A stretch of 64,000 nucleotides of DNA from Sphingomonas sp. ERG5 (GCF_000803065.1 NZ_JSXI01000068.1:24293-88292); one strand, 5' to 3'; positions 10,059-18,655 are shown, numbered from the stretch's first letter. The notes: generated from the letters alone by a model not told the origin. Translations and numbers: made by a program.

Positions 10059-11428
10059 TGAAGAAGCGCCTGATGATGCCGCTGCTTGCGGCCGCTGCCC
10101 TTCTGGTTCCGATCGGGCAGCATCTCGCGGCCGCCCAGACGGTCGGGGCTCCAGCGGCGCCCGCCGCCAGCGAAGTCACCGTGATCCATGCCGGCTGGAT
10201 TCTGACCGTTCCGGGAAAGCCCCCGCTCAAGGACGCTACCATCGTCGTGCGCGATGGACGGATCGCCAGCATCGAATCAGGATTCCTGACGCCGGCCGCG
10301 GGTGCGGGCGAGGCCGTCGAAACGATCGAACTGCGCGACGGCTTCATCCTGCCCGGCCTGATGGACATGCACGTTCATCTGTCCGTCGCGACCGGCGATG
10401 ACAAGGCGCTGCGCCTGCGCAACGTGTCCGATGAACTGGCGGGCAGCACCGGAGCCAACCGCGACGACGTCACCGCGCTGGTCGACTCGATCACCAATGC
10501 CCGCAAGACGCTGATGGCGGGCTATACCACCGTGCGCGACCTCGGGAGTACGGGCTGGCACATTGCGGCGTTGCGTGACGCGATCAACTCGGGTCGACTG
10601 CAAGGCCCCCGCATTTTCGCCGCGATGAACATCATCCATCCGGGATCCGACGACGATCCCGGCGCTTGCAGCGGCGTGGAGAACTGTATTCGCGCGACGC
10701 GCCGGCAAATCGACATGGGAGCGGATGTCATCAAGGTCTATGCCTCGTGCAGCGGCAGCAAGCCGTGCGGGCGGCAGGACGCACCCGGCACTTTCCTTCC
10801 GGAAGAATTGAAGGCGATCGTCGATACCGCGCACACGCGCGGCTTGCGGGTCGCGGCGCACGCGCACAGCGAAGCGGCGATCCGCGAAGCATTGCTCGCT
10901 GGCGTCGACTCGATCGAGCACGGATCCTATACGCCCGCCGACGCGATCCCGCTGCTCCTCGCGCGCGGCGCGTTCCTCGTGCCGACGCTATCGGTGCAGG
11001 ACAATATCCGCCGCGACATCAAGACCGCCAAGGGCGATATGCGCGATGTGATGGCGAACTTCCTCGCCAATCACGGGCCACGTATTATGGCGGCCTATCG
11101 CGCCGGCGTGAAAATCGCCGCGGGCTCCGATGCGGGTATCGCGATCCACGGCAATAACGCCCGCGAGCTCGAGCTCTACGTCCAGGCAGGGATGCCGTCG
11201 ATCGACACGATCAAGGCCGCGACAGTCAACGCCGCCGCCTTGCTCAATCGCACCAAGGATCTGGGTACGATCGAGCCGGGCAAGATCGCCGATATTATCG
11301 CTGTGCGCGCCAATCCCGTCAGCGACATCACCGCGCTTCGCCTGGTGCGCTTCGTGATGAAGGAAGGCGTTGTCTATCGCAACGACACGGGCGTGCCACC
11401 GCTCCTGCGCAAACCGGCTGCCCCGTGA
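10058..11428 (+). CDS. exported metal-dependent amidohydrolase (imidazolonepropionase/prolidase-like)
   Basis: 456 residues from the ATG at 10058, which overlaps the protease stop as TGATG; a GTG three bases earlier is the alternative. The signal peptide ends about LAAAQT. The fold markers are a metal HxH (MDMHVHLS), a probable carboxylated Lys in VIKVYAS, the H of AAHAHSE, the H of SIEHGSY and the final Asp of GSDAG. This is the full metal set of the amidohydrolase superfamily branch that cleaves Xaa-Pro, Xaa-Arg/Lys dipeptides or N-acyl amino acids. A short Cys pair (ASCSGSKPCG) after the Lys could form a periplasmic disulphide. Its place between a peptidase and iacH points to peptide- or conjugate-bond cleavage (inference). 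Confidence 0.87.
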   Translation: MKKRLMMPLLAAAALLVPIGQHLAAAQTVGAPAAPAASEVTVIHAGWILTVPGKPPLKDATIVVRDGRIASIESGFLTPAAGAGEAVETIELRDGFILPGLMDMHVHLSVATGDDKALRLRNVSDELAGSTGANRDDVTALVDSITNARKTLMAGYTTVRDLGSTGWHIAALRDAINSGRLQGPRIFAAMNIIHPGSDDDPGACSGVENCIRATRRQIDMGADVIKVYASCSGSKPCGRQDAPGTFLPEELKAIVDTAHTRGLRVAAHAHSEAAIREALLAGVDSIEHGSYTPADAIPLLLARGAFLVPTLSVQDNIRRDIKTAKGDMRDVMANFLANHGPRIMAAYRAGVKIAAGSDAGIAIHGNNARELELYVQAGMPSIDTIKAATVNAAALLNRTKDLGTIEPGKIADIIAVRANPVSDITALRLVRFVMKEGVVYRNDTGVPPLLRKPAAP

Positions 11429-12570
11429 CGCCCGCCGCCCGCCACCGGTCGATTTTCGTCACGCCCTGTCCGCCGACGACAAGCGAAGGGCTACGCGTCG
11501 CCGTGAAGGATGTCCTCGATATGCGGGGCGAGGTGACCACCTGCGGATCGCGCGCGTTGGCCGCGACCGCGCCCGCAAAGGATGACGCCGAGGTGGTGAG
11601 ACGCCTCAGGACGGCGGGATGCGCCCTGGTCGGGCGCACCAGCCTTCACGAGCTGGCTTATGGGGTCACCGGCGTGAATGCCTGGAGCGGCACGCCGATC
11701 AACCCTTACTATCCGCAGCTCATCCCGGGCGGCTCGTCGAGCGGGTCTGCCGCAGCCGTTGCGGCCGGGCTGGTCGATTTTGCCATCGGCACGGACACGG
11801 GCGGCTCGATCCGGCTGCCGGCCGCATGCTGCGGCGTCGTCGGCCTCAAGCCAACCTTCGGGCGCGTCAGCCGCGTCGGGGCAGTCCCGGCGCAAAGCTC
11901 GCTCGATTGCGTCGGACCATTTGCCCGGAGCGTGGCCATGATCGAGCAAGCCATGGCGATCATCGCGCCAGACTGGTTCACCTTCGCACCACCTTCCGCC
12001 CGGGTGGGCTGGGTCGATGCGCAATCCGATCCGGCGCTGTCCCGTCGCCTGAGGCAGGTTGTCGGGCGGTATTTCGAGGCGGTGCCGCTGCCGCTGACCG
12101 GGCTTGCCGACGCCATGGACGCCGGGCTGACGATCATCGGCCGGGAAACCTTCGCGGCATTTGGCAAATTGTTGCAGTCGAACCTCCTCGGACTGGACGT
12201 CCATCAACGCCTGTCGCGTGCGGCCGAGATCACCGATGAGGATATCGCGCAGGCGGAAGGGGTTCGTGCGCGCTTCACGGCCCAGGTGGATGCCGCGCTC
12301 GAACATGTCGAGGCGCTGGCCATGCCCGCCCTGCCCCGCATCCCGCCAACGCTGCACGAAGCCGCAGATCCCGCGCAGGTCGTGCAACTCACGGCGAACT
12401 GTCGCCCGTTCAACCTTTCAGGACATCCCGCCCTCGTGCTCCCCATGGGAGAGCATCAAGGGCGTCCGATCGCGCTGCAGCTTGTCGGCCGGCGCGGTGA
12501 AGATGAGCGCCTTTGCGCGCTCGCACGCGACATCGACCTGTTTCTCCCGGAGACCATCAATGACCGATAA
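11425..12570 (+). CDS. iacH: amidase-signature enzyme, IacH-like
   Basis: 381 residues from a GTG at 11425 that overlaps the previous stop (GTGA). The amidase-signature triad is visible: Lys28 in AVKDVLD, cis-Ser104 in the GGSSSGSA loop and nucleophile Ser128 in GTDTGGSIRLP. The 24-residue Ser-Ser spacing is that of the family. It is shorter than most amidases (450-500), missing part of the C-terminal half, which fits the small iac-type amidases. It has no signal peptide, so it acts in the cytoplasm. In known iac clusters iacH accompanies indole-3-acetate degradation but its exact step is unsettled; here its position after two exported hydrolases would suit cleavage of an indole-acetyl amide. 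Confidence 0.75.
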   Translation: MTPAARHRSIFVTPCPPTTSEGLRVAVKDVLDMRGEVTTCGSRALAATAPAKDDAEVVRRLRTAGCALVGRTSLHELAYGVTGVNAWSGTPINPYYPQLIPGGSSSGSAAAVAAGLVDFAIGTDTGGSIRLPAACCGVVGLKPTFGRVSRVGAVPAQSSLDCVGPFARSVAMIEQAMAIIAPDWFTFAPPSARVGWVDAQSDPALSRRLRQVVGRYFEAVPLPLTGLADAMDAGLTIIGRETFAAFGKLLQSNLLGLDVHQRLSRAAEITDEDIAQAEGVRARFTAQVDAALEHVEALAMPALPRIPPTLHEAADPAQVVQLTANCRPFNLSGHPALVLPMGEHQGRPIALQLVGRRGEDERLCALARDIDLFLPETINDR

Positions 12571-13675
12571 TATGTTGCAATCGCTGTTGGGCGATCTTCG
12601 GACGCGCCGGCGCGAACTGCACCGGCTCGGCCACATTCCCCAGGACATTGTCGAACGCTTTCAGCAGATCGGCATCTACCGCGCGTTCGTGCCGGAGAAA
12701 TTCGGCGGAAGCGGCATGTCGCCGGCGGATTTCCTGCGGTTGATCGAAATGATCTCGGCGGCGGACGGCTCGGCGGGATGGGTCGCAAGCTTCGGCTTTG
12801 CGAGCAAATACCTCTCGTCGCTGCCGGCGGCCACGCTCGCGGAAATCTATGCCGACGGACCCGATGTCGTGTTTGCCGGCGCGGTCTTTCCTCCCCAGGC
12901 CACAGCACCCGCCGAGGGTGGCTATCGCATCAACGGCCGTTGGGGGTTCGGGTCGGGATCGCTCGGTGCGTCACTGATCGGCGTCGGCATCAAGATCGAA
13001 GGCGAGCAAGGCGGTCTGCCGCGAATGGCCGTGATGCCACGCGACAAAGTGCGGATCGACGAGAATTGGGACGTCATGGGGATGTTCGCCACCGGGAGCC
13101 ACGACCTGGTGGTCGAGGATGTCCTGGTCCCCGAACACTATACGCTGATCCGTGGGGCCGCACCATCGATCGACACGCCCGCCTATCGCTATCCGACCAT
13201 GGCCATGGCTGCCCAGGTACTCGCGATCGTCGCCGCCGGGATTGCCCGCGAAGCTATGGACGAAGTGATCCGGCTAGGGACCAAACAGTCGATCACGGGC
13301 GCACCGACGATGGCCGATCGCCCCGCCGTGCAAACCGCACTGGCGCAGATGGAGGCGCAGCTCAACGCCGCGCGGTCCTGGTTCTACGAGGAAACCGAGC
13401 GTGCCTGGGAAGCGGCGAAAGCCGGCGAGGAGATTTGCCAGCGTCAGGCGGCCAGCTTGCGCATCGCGGCGACGCACATCGCGAAGACCGGTGCCGACGT
13501 GACGCGGCGCGCATTCGAATTGTCGGGCACGACCGGGATCTTCAACAGCCACCCATTGTCGCGTCTGCTGATGGACGCGCTCGTGGTCGCGCAACACGCC
13601 TTCCTCAACGACGGGACCTGGCAAGCGGGCGGCGCGGTGCTGCTCGGACGGACCCCGCCGCCCGGCTACCCCTGA
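12560..13675 (+). CDS. iacA: flavin-dependent monooxygenase of the acyl-CoA dehydrogenase fold, IacA-like
   Basis: 371 residues starting at the ATG at 12560, which overlaps the amidase end by 11 bp and is preceded by GGAGACC. N-terminal helical domain with PEKFGGSGMSPADF and ADGSAGWVASFG, central beta domain (GRWGFGSGS, ENWDVMGMFATGSHDLVVEDVLVP), and C-terminal helical bundle ending with FNSHPLSRLLMDALVVAQHA. This is the class D flavoprotein layout (HsaA/HpaB-like two-component hydroxylases) rather than a CoA enzyme. In iac systems IacA starts attack on the indole ring, with reduced flavin supplied by IacG. No flavin reductase gene is present nearby, so flavin must come from elsewhere. The surrounding iacH-B-I-C-D-E genes make the assignment firm. 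Confidence 0.8.
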   Translation: MTDNMLQSLLGDLRTRRRELHRLGHIPQDIVERFQQIGIYRAFVPEKFGGSGMSPADFLRLIEMISAADGSAGWVASFGFASKYLSSLPAATLAEIYADGPDVVFAGAVFPPQATAPAEGGYRINGRWGFGSGSLGASLIGVGIKIEGEQGGLPRMAVMPRDKVRIDENWDVMGMFATGSHDLVVEDVLVPEHYTLIRGAAPSIDTPAYRYPTMAMAAQVLAIVAAGIAREAMDEVIRLGTKQSITGAPTMADRPAVQTALAQMEAQLNAARSWFYEETERAWEAAKAGEEICQRQAASLRIAATHIAKTGADVTRRAFELSGTTGIFNSHPLSRLLMDALVVAQHAFLNDGTWQAGGAVLLGRTPPPGYP

Positions 13676-13696
13676 CACCATGATGAGAGCAGACCG

Positions 13697-14056
13697 ATGA
13701 CCGATACCCAATCCGCAATCCGCGCCCTGTTTTGTTGCGCTGTGCTGCAGAACTTCTTCGACCTGCCGAGCGCAGATATTCCGTCAATCCTCCGAGCGAC
13801 CGGGGGCATCTTGCGGAAGATCCGCGACATGCCCGGCGTCCAGGTGCTCGGGACGTTCGACGACGACGAAACCATGGTGGGGACCTCGCCCAACGGCTGG
13901 CCCTGGACCTTTTACATCCTGGCCGACGTGCCCGACCGGGCGAGCGCGGTCGCGATCTGCGATTTGTTCCGCAGCACCGAGATCGGCGAACACCGGCTGT
14001 GGCGCTACATGCGGGTCGAAGCGCGGCTCGGCCGCGAACTGGTCATGCCCGAATGA
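13697..14056 (+). CDS. iacB: small IacB-like protein
   Basis: A 119-residue soluble protein with no signal peptide, starting MTDTQSAIRALFCCAVLQ. The alternation of a beta strand around VQVLGTFDDDETMVGT, the aromatic WPWTFYILADV strand and the amphipathic helix DRASAVAICDLFR suggests a small ferredoxin-like alpha/beta fold. It sits 21 bp after iacA and overlaps the next gene by ATGA. In characterised iac clusters a short protein of unknown activity, IacB, directly follows iacA, so the name rests mainly on position and size. No catalytic motif can be pointed out. Confidence that it is a real gene is high; the symbol is moderate. Confidence 0.6.
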   Translation: MTDTQSAIRALFCCAVLQNFFDLPSADIPSILRATGGILRKIRDMPGVQVLGTFDDDETMVGTSPNGWPWTFYILADVPDRASAVAICDLFRSTEIGEHRLWRYMRVEARLGRELVMPE

Positions 14057-14589
14057 ACGACTTCGCCACCCTCGCAAGGATCGATCGGCTCGAGGCGGAA
14101 AACACCATACGGAAGATCGTCGCGCGCTATTTCCGGATTTGCGATCAGTTGGGCCCTGACACACTCCCCAGTGAGCTTGGGGAACTCGGGGAACTCTTCG
14201 ACCCTGACGCCATCTGGGAAGGTAAAGGGCGCTACGCCGAGGCATTCGGGACCATGAAGGGCCGCGCGGCGATCGTCGAGATGATCCGCGGCTATTGTGG
14301 TCCCGAGCCCCATTTCGCGATGACTGCCCATTTCTGCACGAGCGAGGACATCGCCGTTGACGGCGACCAGGCCAGCGGCAGTTGGATGATGCTTCAAGCG
14401 ACGACCTATGCCGATGGCCGCGCCGATCTCCGTAGTGCTCGATTGCAGATCGAGTTCGCACGCGAACGCAGAGTGTGGCGCATCCGACGCTTCACAACCG
14501 AGAACATCTTTTCGCGCCGCGTCGATCATTGGAACGATGCCGCGACGATCCCCGTCCCTATCGACAGCCATGCCGGAGCAGCCCGATGA
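14053..14589 (+). CDS. iacI: SnoaL-like (NTF2-fold) protein, IacI-like
   Basis: 178 residues from the ATG at 14053 (ATGA overlap with the stop of iacB). The N-terminal helix RLEAENTIRKIVARYF, the segment LFDPDAIWEG, the MKGRAAIVEMI helix and the strands HFAMTAHFCTSEDIAV...GSWMMLQATTY...WRIRRFTTENIF match the cone-shaped NTF2/SnoaL fold, also used by Rieske beta subunits. Such a protein, IacI, is part of iac clusters, where its role is unproven. The ATG is immediately behind iacB and the product ends on top of the iacC start, so it must be co-translated with them. It could alternatively be an extra ring-hydroxylase beta-like subunit. Confidence 0.68.
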   Translation: MNDFATLARIDRLEAENTIRKIVARYFRICDQLGPDTLPSELGELGELFDPDAIWEGKGRYAEAFGTMKGRAAIVEMIRGYCGPEPHFAMTAHFCTSEDIAVDGDQASGSWMMLQATTYADGRADLRSARLQIEFARERRVWRIRRFTTENIFSRRVDHWNDAATIPVPIDSHAGAAR

Positions 14590-15818
14590 CCGATATCGAC
14601 TATGGCGCGCTGGTGAAACCCGACCGGGTTCACAGTTCGCTCTACAAAGACGCGGCAATCTACGACGAGGAGATCGAGCGCATTTTCTACAGGAGCTGGG
14701 TGTGGGTGGCACATAGCAGCGAAATCCCCAACCCGAACGACTTCATCACCACCCATATCGGACCGCAACCGGTTATTGTGAACCGCGACCGCGCCGGAAC
14801 GGTGCGGGTGATGGTCAATCGCTGCCGTCACCGGGCCGCCACCGTTTGCGAGAAGCGCCGCGGCAATTCGCCAGGGTTTGTCTGCCCCTATCATGCCTGG
14901 ACCTATGCGACCGACGGCAGCCTCAGAGGCGTGCCGATGCCCAAGGGCTATAAGGATTTCGACAAGAGGGAGTTCGGCCTCGTCCAGTTGCGGGTCGAGC
15001 AATATAACGGCCTGATCTTCGCGACGTTCAATCCCGACGCGCCCTCGCTCGACGACTTTCTCGGCGCCGCGAAACCATGGATCGACCTGTTCATGAAACA
15101 GGGCGGCGGCTTCCCGGTAAAAGTCCTTGGCGAGCACAAATTCACCTTCCCGGGCAATTGGAAGATCCAGCTCGAGAATACGACCGACGCCTATCATTTC
15201 CCGATCGTCCACAAGAGCTTCCTGACCTCACTTGACGGCGCGACGGAAGAATTGTTCTCGTTCATGGACGCGGGCGGCTATGTCGAGGATCTCGGCAACG
15301 GCCATTCGGTGATGGTGATGATCCCCGAGCTGGTCGATCTCGAAGAGGGCCTCGACGCCGAGATCCCCGATCGTTTCGCGGCGATCGCCGAGGAGTTGCG
15401 CAAGACGCTCGACGAGCAGTCGGTTCGCCGGGTAGTCCGCGCGATCGGCGGCACCGGGTTCAATCTCAACATGTTTCCGAACATCGCCTGCTCGATGGCT
15501 TTTTTCCGCGTGCTGCGCCCGCTGGCGGTGGACAGGACCGAAATCCGCCATGTGGCGATCGGGATGGATGGCGCGCCCGACATCGCCAACCAGGCGCGCA
15601 TGCGGCTGCACGAGCATTTCCAAGGGCCGATGGGGTTCGGAACGCCCGACGATGCCGAGGCATGGGAGCGGGTTCAGCGTGGAGCGTCTGGTCCCAGCAC
15701 CTCATGGATCATGGTCAATCGCGGTGAAGACAAGATCTCGGACAACGCGGGCGATGTGACGTCCGAGACAGGCATGCGCGCTGCCTATCAGATGTGGAAA
15801 AGGATGATGACCGCATGA
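14586..15818 (+). CDS. iacC: Rieske aromatic-ring oxygenase alpha subunit, IacC-like
   Basis: 410 residues from the ATG at 14586 (ATGA overlap). The Rieske [2Fe-2S] ligands are Cys80-x-His82 and Cys100-x2-His103 (NRCRHRA...CPYHAW). The mononuclear iron site is read from ENTTDAYHFPIVH: bridging Asp201, His204 and His209, with a downstream Asp in the TPDDAEAWERVQRG segment as third ligand. Length and motif spacing are those of ring-hydroxylating dioxygenase large subunits. In the iac pathway this enzyme converts an oxidised indole-acetate intermediate towards catechol. Its beta subunit follows directly, but no ferredoxin or reductase gene is linked, so electrons must be delivered by partners encoded elsewhere. 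Confidence 0.87.
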   Translation: MTDIDYGALVKPDRVHSSLYKDAAIYDEEIERIFYRSWVWVAHSSEIPNPNDFITTHIGPQPVIVNRDRAGTVRVMVNRCRHRAATVCEKRRGNSPGFVCPYHAWTYATDGSLRGVPMPKGYKDFDKREFGLVQLRVEQYNGLIFATFNPDAPSLDDFLGAAKPWIDLFMKQGGGFPVKVLGEHKFTFPGNWKIQLENTTDAYHFPIVHKSFLTSLDGATEELFSFMDAGGYVEDLGNGHSVMVMIPELVDLEEGLDAEIPDRFAAIAEELRKTLDEQSVRRVVRAIGGTGFNLNMFPNIACSMAFFRVLRPLAVDRTEIRHVAIGMDGAPDIANQARMRLHEHFQGPMGFGTPDDAEAWERVQRGASGPSTSWIMVNRGEDKISDNAGDVTSETGMRAAYQMWKRMMTA

Positions 15819-16291
15819 GTGCCGATATCGACCGGATCGTCGAGTTCATCTGGCGGGAAGCCGATTTGCTCGACCAAATGGACTTCGCTGCATGGCTGTC
15901 ACTGTGGGACGATGCGGGTCTCTATATCGTGCCGATCGATCGGGGACAGACCGATTACGCAAACTGCCTGAACTATGCCTATGACGATGCGGCAATGCGC
16001 CGCATGCGCGTCGCGCGGCTGACGAGCGGGGAATCGGTTTCCGCCGCGGCCGCCGGAGTGACCGTGCGGACCGTATCGCGCTTCCGGCGCCTCGAAGATG
16101 GCCCGCAAGGCGAAATCCGGATGCGTTGCGCCCAGCATCTGTTCGAATTCCGCAATGGCAATCAGCGGCTCTACGCGGCAGACGTGAGTTATTCGCTGTT
16201 GCCGGCGGGCAGCGACTTCAAGCTCCTCGAAAAAGTCGTCTTGCTCGTCAATTCGACCGACGCGCTCGCCGGGATCACCTTCCTGCCATGA
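15815..16291 (+). CDS. iacD: ring-hydroxylating dioxygenase beta subunit, IacD-like
   Basis: 158 residues, ATG at 15815 overlapping the iacC stop. The sequence EFIWREADLLDQMDFAAWLSLW, then ADVSYSLLPAGSDFKLLEKVVLLVNSTD, is the ordinary small-subunit pattern of Rieske dioxygenases (NTF2 fold; the LLDxxDFxxWLxLW helix is characteristic). It has no catalytic residues and forms the alpha3beta3 scaffold with the subunit encoded upstream. Its length is slightly below the 160-190 common in the family. It ends with an ATGA overlap onto iacE. Assignment as beta subunit is secure; iacD follows from context. Confidence 0.85.
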   Translation: MSADIDRIVEFIWREADLLDQMDFAAWLSLWDDAGLYIVPIDRGQTDYANCLNYAYDDAAMRRMRVARLTSGESVSAAAAGVTVRTVSRFRRLEDGPQGEIRMRCAQHLFEFRNGNQRLYAADVSYSLLPAGSDFKLLEKVVLLVNSTDALAGITFLP

Positions 16292-17031
16292 ACGTCCCGG
16301 CCCATCATGACGTGGCGATCGTCACAGGCGCCGCGGGCAGCCTGGGAAGAATCATCTGCACTCATCTCCAGGCCAGCGGCTTCCGGGTGGCCATGGCCGA
16401 TATCGATGTGGCGCCGCTTGAGGCGATCGCATCGCAGTCGCCGGGGGTCAGCGTACACGCGCTCGATGTCCGCAATGCTGCGGATTTCGCTCGCGTGATC
16501 GAGCAGGTTGCGGCGCGCTGGGGCGGAGTCGGTGTGCTCGTCAACAACGCAGCCTTGATGCGCGCAACTCCGCTGTTCGAAATCACGCCCGACGAATTTG
16601 ACGACGTCGTGGCGGTCACCCTCAAGGGCACGTTTCTGGGGTGCCAGGCGGCCGGCCGGCATATGCTGGGTCACGGCTACGGTCGCATCGTCAACATCGC
16701 CTCGCTCGCCGGGCAAAATGGCGGCGCGGCGACGGGCGCACATTATGCTGCGGCGAAGGGCGGCATCCTCACCATGACGAAGGTATTCGCACGCGATCTC
16801 GCCGCGCGCGGCGTTACCGTCAACGCGATCTCGCCCGGCCCGCTTGATCTACCTTCCGTTCGCGACCTGCTGCCAAAGGAGAGGCTGGCGGCGGTGATCG
16901 ACTCGATTCCCGTGCGCACCCTGGGTGATCCGAACTATATCGCCCGCCTGGTGGAAATGCTCGCTCTGCCGAGCGCCGCGTCAGCAACGGGTGCCACGTT
17001 CGATATCAATGGCGGGTTGTATCTGCGCTGA
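16288..17031 (+). CDS. iacE: short-chain dehydrogenase, IacE-like
   Basis: 247 residues starting at the ATG at 16288 (overlap with iacD). SDR motifs: TGAAGSLG at about 13-20, NNAALM after strand 4, catalytic Ser in VNIASLAG, YAAAK at about 154-158 and NAISPGP. The C-terminal ATGATFDINGG is the usual classical-SDR end. In iac clusters an SDR, IacE, works with IacA on 2-hydroxy/2-oxo-indole-acetate interconversion. It is the last gene of the overlapping run; about 190 bp without a gene follow before the convergent hydrolase. The genes iacF and iacG, commonly found in this cluster, are not here. Confidence 0.78.
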   Translation: MNVPAHHDVAIVTGAAGSLGRIICTHLQASGFRVAMADIDVAPLEAIASQSPGVSVHALDVRNAADFARVIEQVAARWGGVGVLVNNAALMRATPLFEITPDEFDDVVAVTLKGTFLGCQAAGRHMLGHGYGRIVNIASLAGQNGGAATGAHYAAAKGGILTMTKVFARDLAARGVTVNAISPGPLDLPSVRDLLPKERLAAVIDSIPVRTLGDPNYIARLVEMLALPSAASATGATFDINGGLYLR

Positions 17032-17198
17032 TGATCGAACCGCCGTCCTGAGCCCGCATTGCCGAGAATCTTGGCGTTGAGCCAGTCCTGGCGTTGCGCG
17101 AGTTCGAGAGTCAGACCGTCTTGGTACCAAAATCGGACCCAGCAGCCTAGCGCGTCGAAACCCGGCAACCATCACATTGATTTCTTTAGAATTTTCTC

Positions 17199-17221
17199 AA
17201 AAACGATTTCGAACGTCGTTT
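17199..17221 (-). terminator. possible weak intrinsic terminator of the alpha/beta hydrolase gene
   Basis: On the minus strand, just past the hydrolase stop, AAACGA (17221-17216) pairs with TCGTTT (17206-17201) around a 9-nt loop and runs into TTTTT (17203-17199). The stem is short and AT-rich, so this is only a candidate. Confidence 0.4.
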
Positions 17222-17222
17222 A

Positions 17223-18251
17223 TCAGGGGGAGCGAGCTACGCGGCCTCGGCCGCGTCGCCCGGCTTGCAAAAAGGCGCGAGTTGCCGCGTACAGCGCGAC
17301 GCGGCCCTCCTCCAGATGCATCAAGTGGGTCGCCCGCGCTATGCTGACATCGTCGACCTTGGGCGAGCGGCTCAGCGCCTGCTTAAGCCAGGACGCGTCG
17401 GCGTTGTTGGTGACCGGGTCCCAAGCGCCGCGGACGATCAGCGTCGGCGCTCGGATAAGGGCGGGGTCGTAGGGAAGCCGCCCTGACCAGGCCTGGGCGA
17501 GATCTGCGTCAGGCCCCGCCGGCACTTTGACCGAAACGGGATTGCGGGTCCTACTCTCCGGATCGCTGTCGAGATACGCTTGCGCCCAAGCGGGAAAGTC
17601 TCGTTCCACCAGCACCGGCGCCTCGCTGGCGGGAACGCCGCCGAGAAACCGGGCATGCTGCGCATCGGTCGTAACGAAGTTGTAGGCTGGGATCGGCTCC
17701 TGCGACGTGGGTCCTTCGCGTTGCGCGATCGGGCCGAAGAAGACGAGCCTGTCAACCATCTCCGGATGCGAGCCTGCGAAACGTCCCGCCGCGACCGTTC
17801 CCCATGAGTGCGCGATGATCGATACCCGCCGTGCGCCGGTTTCCTTCATGATGAAGCGCACCGCGCGCTCGATCTGCTCCGCAGCCTCGTCAGCGCGTCC
17901 CCTCGCGCCTGTATCGGGGGTGTCGGGGTAACGGCTTGAGCCGCCATAGCCTGCGAAGTCGAGGCCGAACACGTCGAAGCCGGCGTCGTTCAGATCGTCG
18001 GCCCAGGACTTACCCTCGAACTTGAACATGATGGAAAGAGCGGACGGAAAAGTGGAGCCGTGCACGTACAGGACGGCACGCGCGCGTGAACCGTTTGCGG
18101 GACGCTGCTCCCTGACGAGCAGATCCGGCGTCCAGGCCGTTGCTCCAGGCGCGCTACCGCGCAAGCGGTGCTCCGCTGCCGAAGCGGCGGCGTGACCGCT
18201 CGCTAACATGCCGAACAATGCCGCCAGCGCCATAATCATTATCCTTGCCAT
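17223..18251 (-). CDS. exported alpha/beta-hydrolase
   Basis: 342 residues with a signal peptide (about 1-25, ending HAAASAAE). The alpha/beta hydrolase parts are the oxyanion motif YVHGSTFPS (about 62-70), FGLDFAGYGGSSR, the nucleophile elbow AHSWG with Ser149 (first Gly replaced by Ala), the acid in GAWDPVTNN and the base in ATHLMHLEEGR. It would hydrolyse an ester, lactone or amide outside the inner membrane. It is divergently arranged with the ArsR-type gene at 18347, separated by about 95 bp containing a perfect palindrome, so that regulator may control it. The second in-frame ATG (18239) is a possible alternative start. Confidence 0.82.
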   Translation of the reverse strand: MARIMIMALAALFGMLASGHAAASAAEHRLRGSAPGATAWTPDLLVREQRPANGSRARAVLYVHGSTFPSALSIMFKFEGKSWADDLNDAGFDVFGLDFAGYGGSSRYPDTPDTGARGRADEAAEQIERAVRFIMKETGARRVSIIAHSWGTVAAGRFAGSHPEMVDRLVFFGPIAQREGPTSQEPIPAYNFVTTDAQHARFLGGVPASEAPVLVERDFPAWAQAYLDSDPESRTRNPVSVKVPAGPDADLAQAWSGRLPYDPALIRAPTLIVRGAWDPVTNNADASWLKQALSRSPKVDDVSIARATHLMHLEEGRVALYAATRAFLQAGRRGRGRVARSP

Positions 18252-18337
18252 GTGGGTCTCCGTGGCCCCGCTATGGCGTAGGGGTGAGGACAGATGTTAC
18301 GGTGGCGGCCGAAGCATTCGACCAAAGTTCGGAGTAA

Positions 18338-18349
18338 CACCGCGCGGTG
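18338..18349. promoter_or_regulatory. 12-bp perfect palindrome, candidate ArsR-family operator
   Basis: CACCGCGCGGTG is perfectly self-complementary and overlaps the presumed GTG start of the regulator gene, in the short gap between it and the divergent hydrolase. The position suits autorepression, though GC-rich palindromes also arise by chance. Confidence 0.35.
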
Positions 18350-18655
18350 AAGGAAGGACCCGACATCAGCCATGTCGCCGCCGCGAGCGGCGACCCGACG
18401 AGGGCGCGGATGCTGCTGGCGCTGCTGCAAATTCCGGCCATGACCGCTGGCGAGCTTGCGAACGAGGCTGGCGTCGCGGCGCAAACGGCGAGCGGGCATT
18501 TGCGGCGGCTGGAGGATGCGTGCCTGCTCACCGTCGTGTCACAAGGGCGACACCGTTATTTCATGACGAGCTGGCCTGGGCGTGGCGCTTCGCGCGTGAC
18601 CCGACAGGTGCCATGCGATGACCTAATGCCTGCGCTGTTGGCACGCGGCGGCTAG
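18347..18655 (+). CDS. ArsR-type winged-helix regulator, probably 3'-truncated
   Basis: 102 residues from a GTG at 18347 with no evident ribosome site upstream. The first 70 residues are a clear ArsR winged helix: helices GPDISHVAAASGDPTRARML and MTAGELANEAGV, recognition helix AAQTASGHLRRLEDA, and the wing LLTVVSQGRHRYF. After RYF the sequence becomes atypical (Arg/Pro/Trp-rich) and stops; full members of this subgroup continue for another 100 residues. The loss coincides with the edge of the trb fragment at 18793, so I infer the gene was cut during integration or decay. DNA binding may remain; the effector/dimer part appears lost. Confidence 0.5.
   Translation: MKEGPDISHVAAASGDPTRARMLLALLQIPAMTAGELANEAGVAAQTASGHLRRLEDACLLTVVSQGRHRYFMTSWPGRGASRVTRQVPCDDLMPALLARGG

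Noticed and set aside
17032..17222. Minus-strand frame containing LELAQRQDWLNAKIL, suspected transposase remnant
   Set aside because: It runs into iacE, has no start site and I could not match it to a known transposase; left as intergenic.
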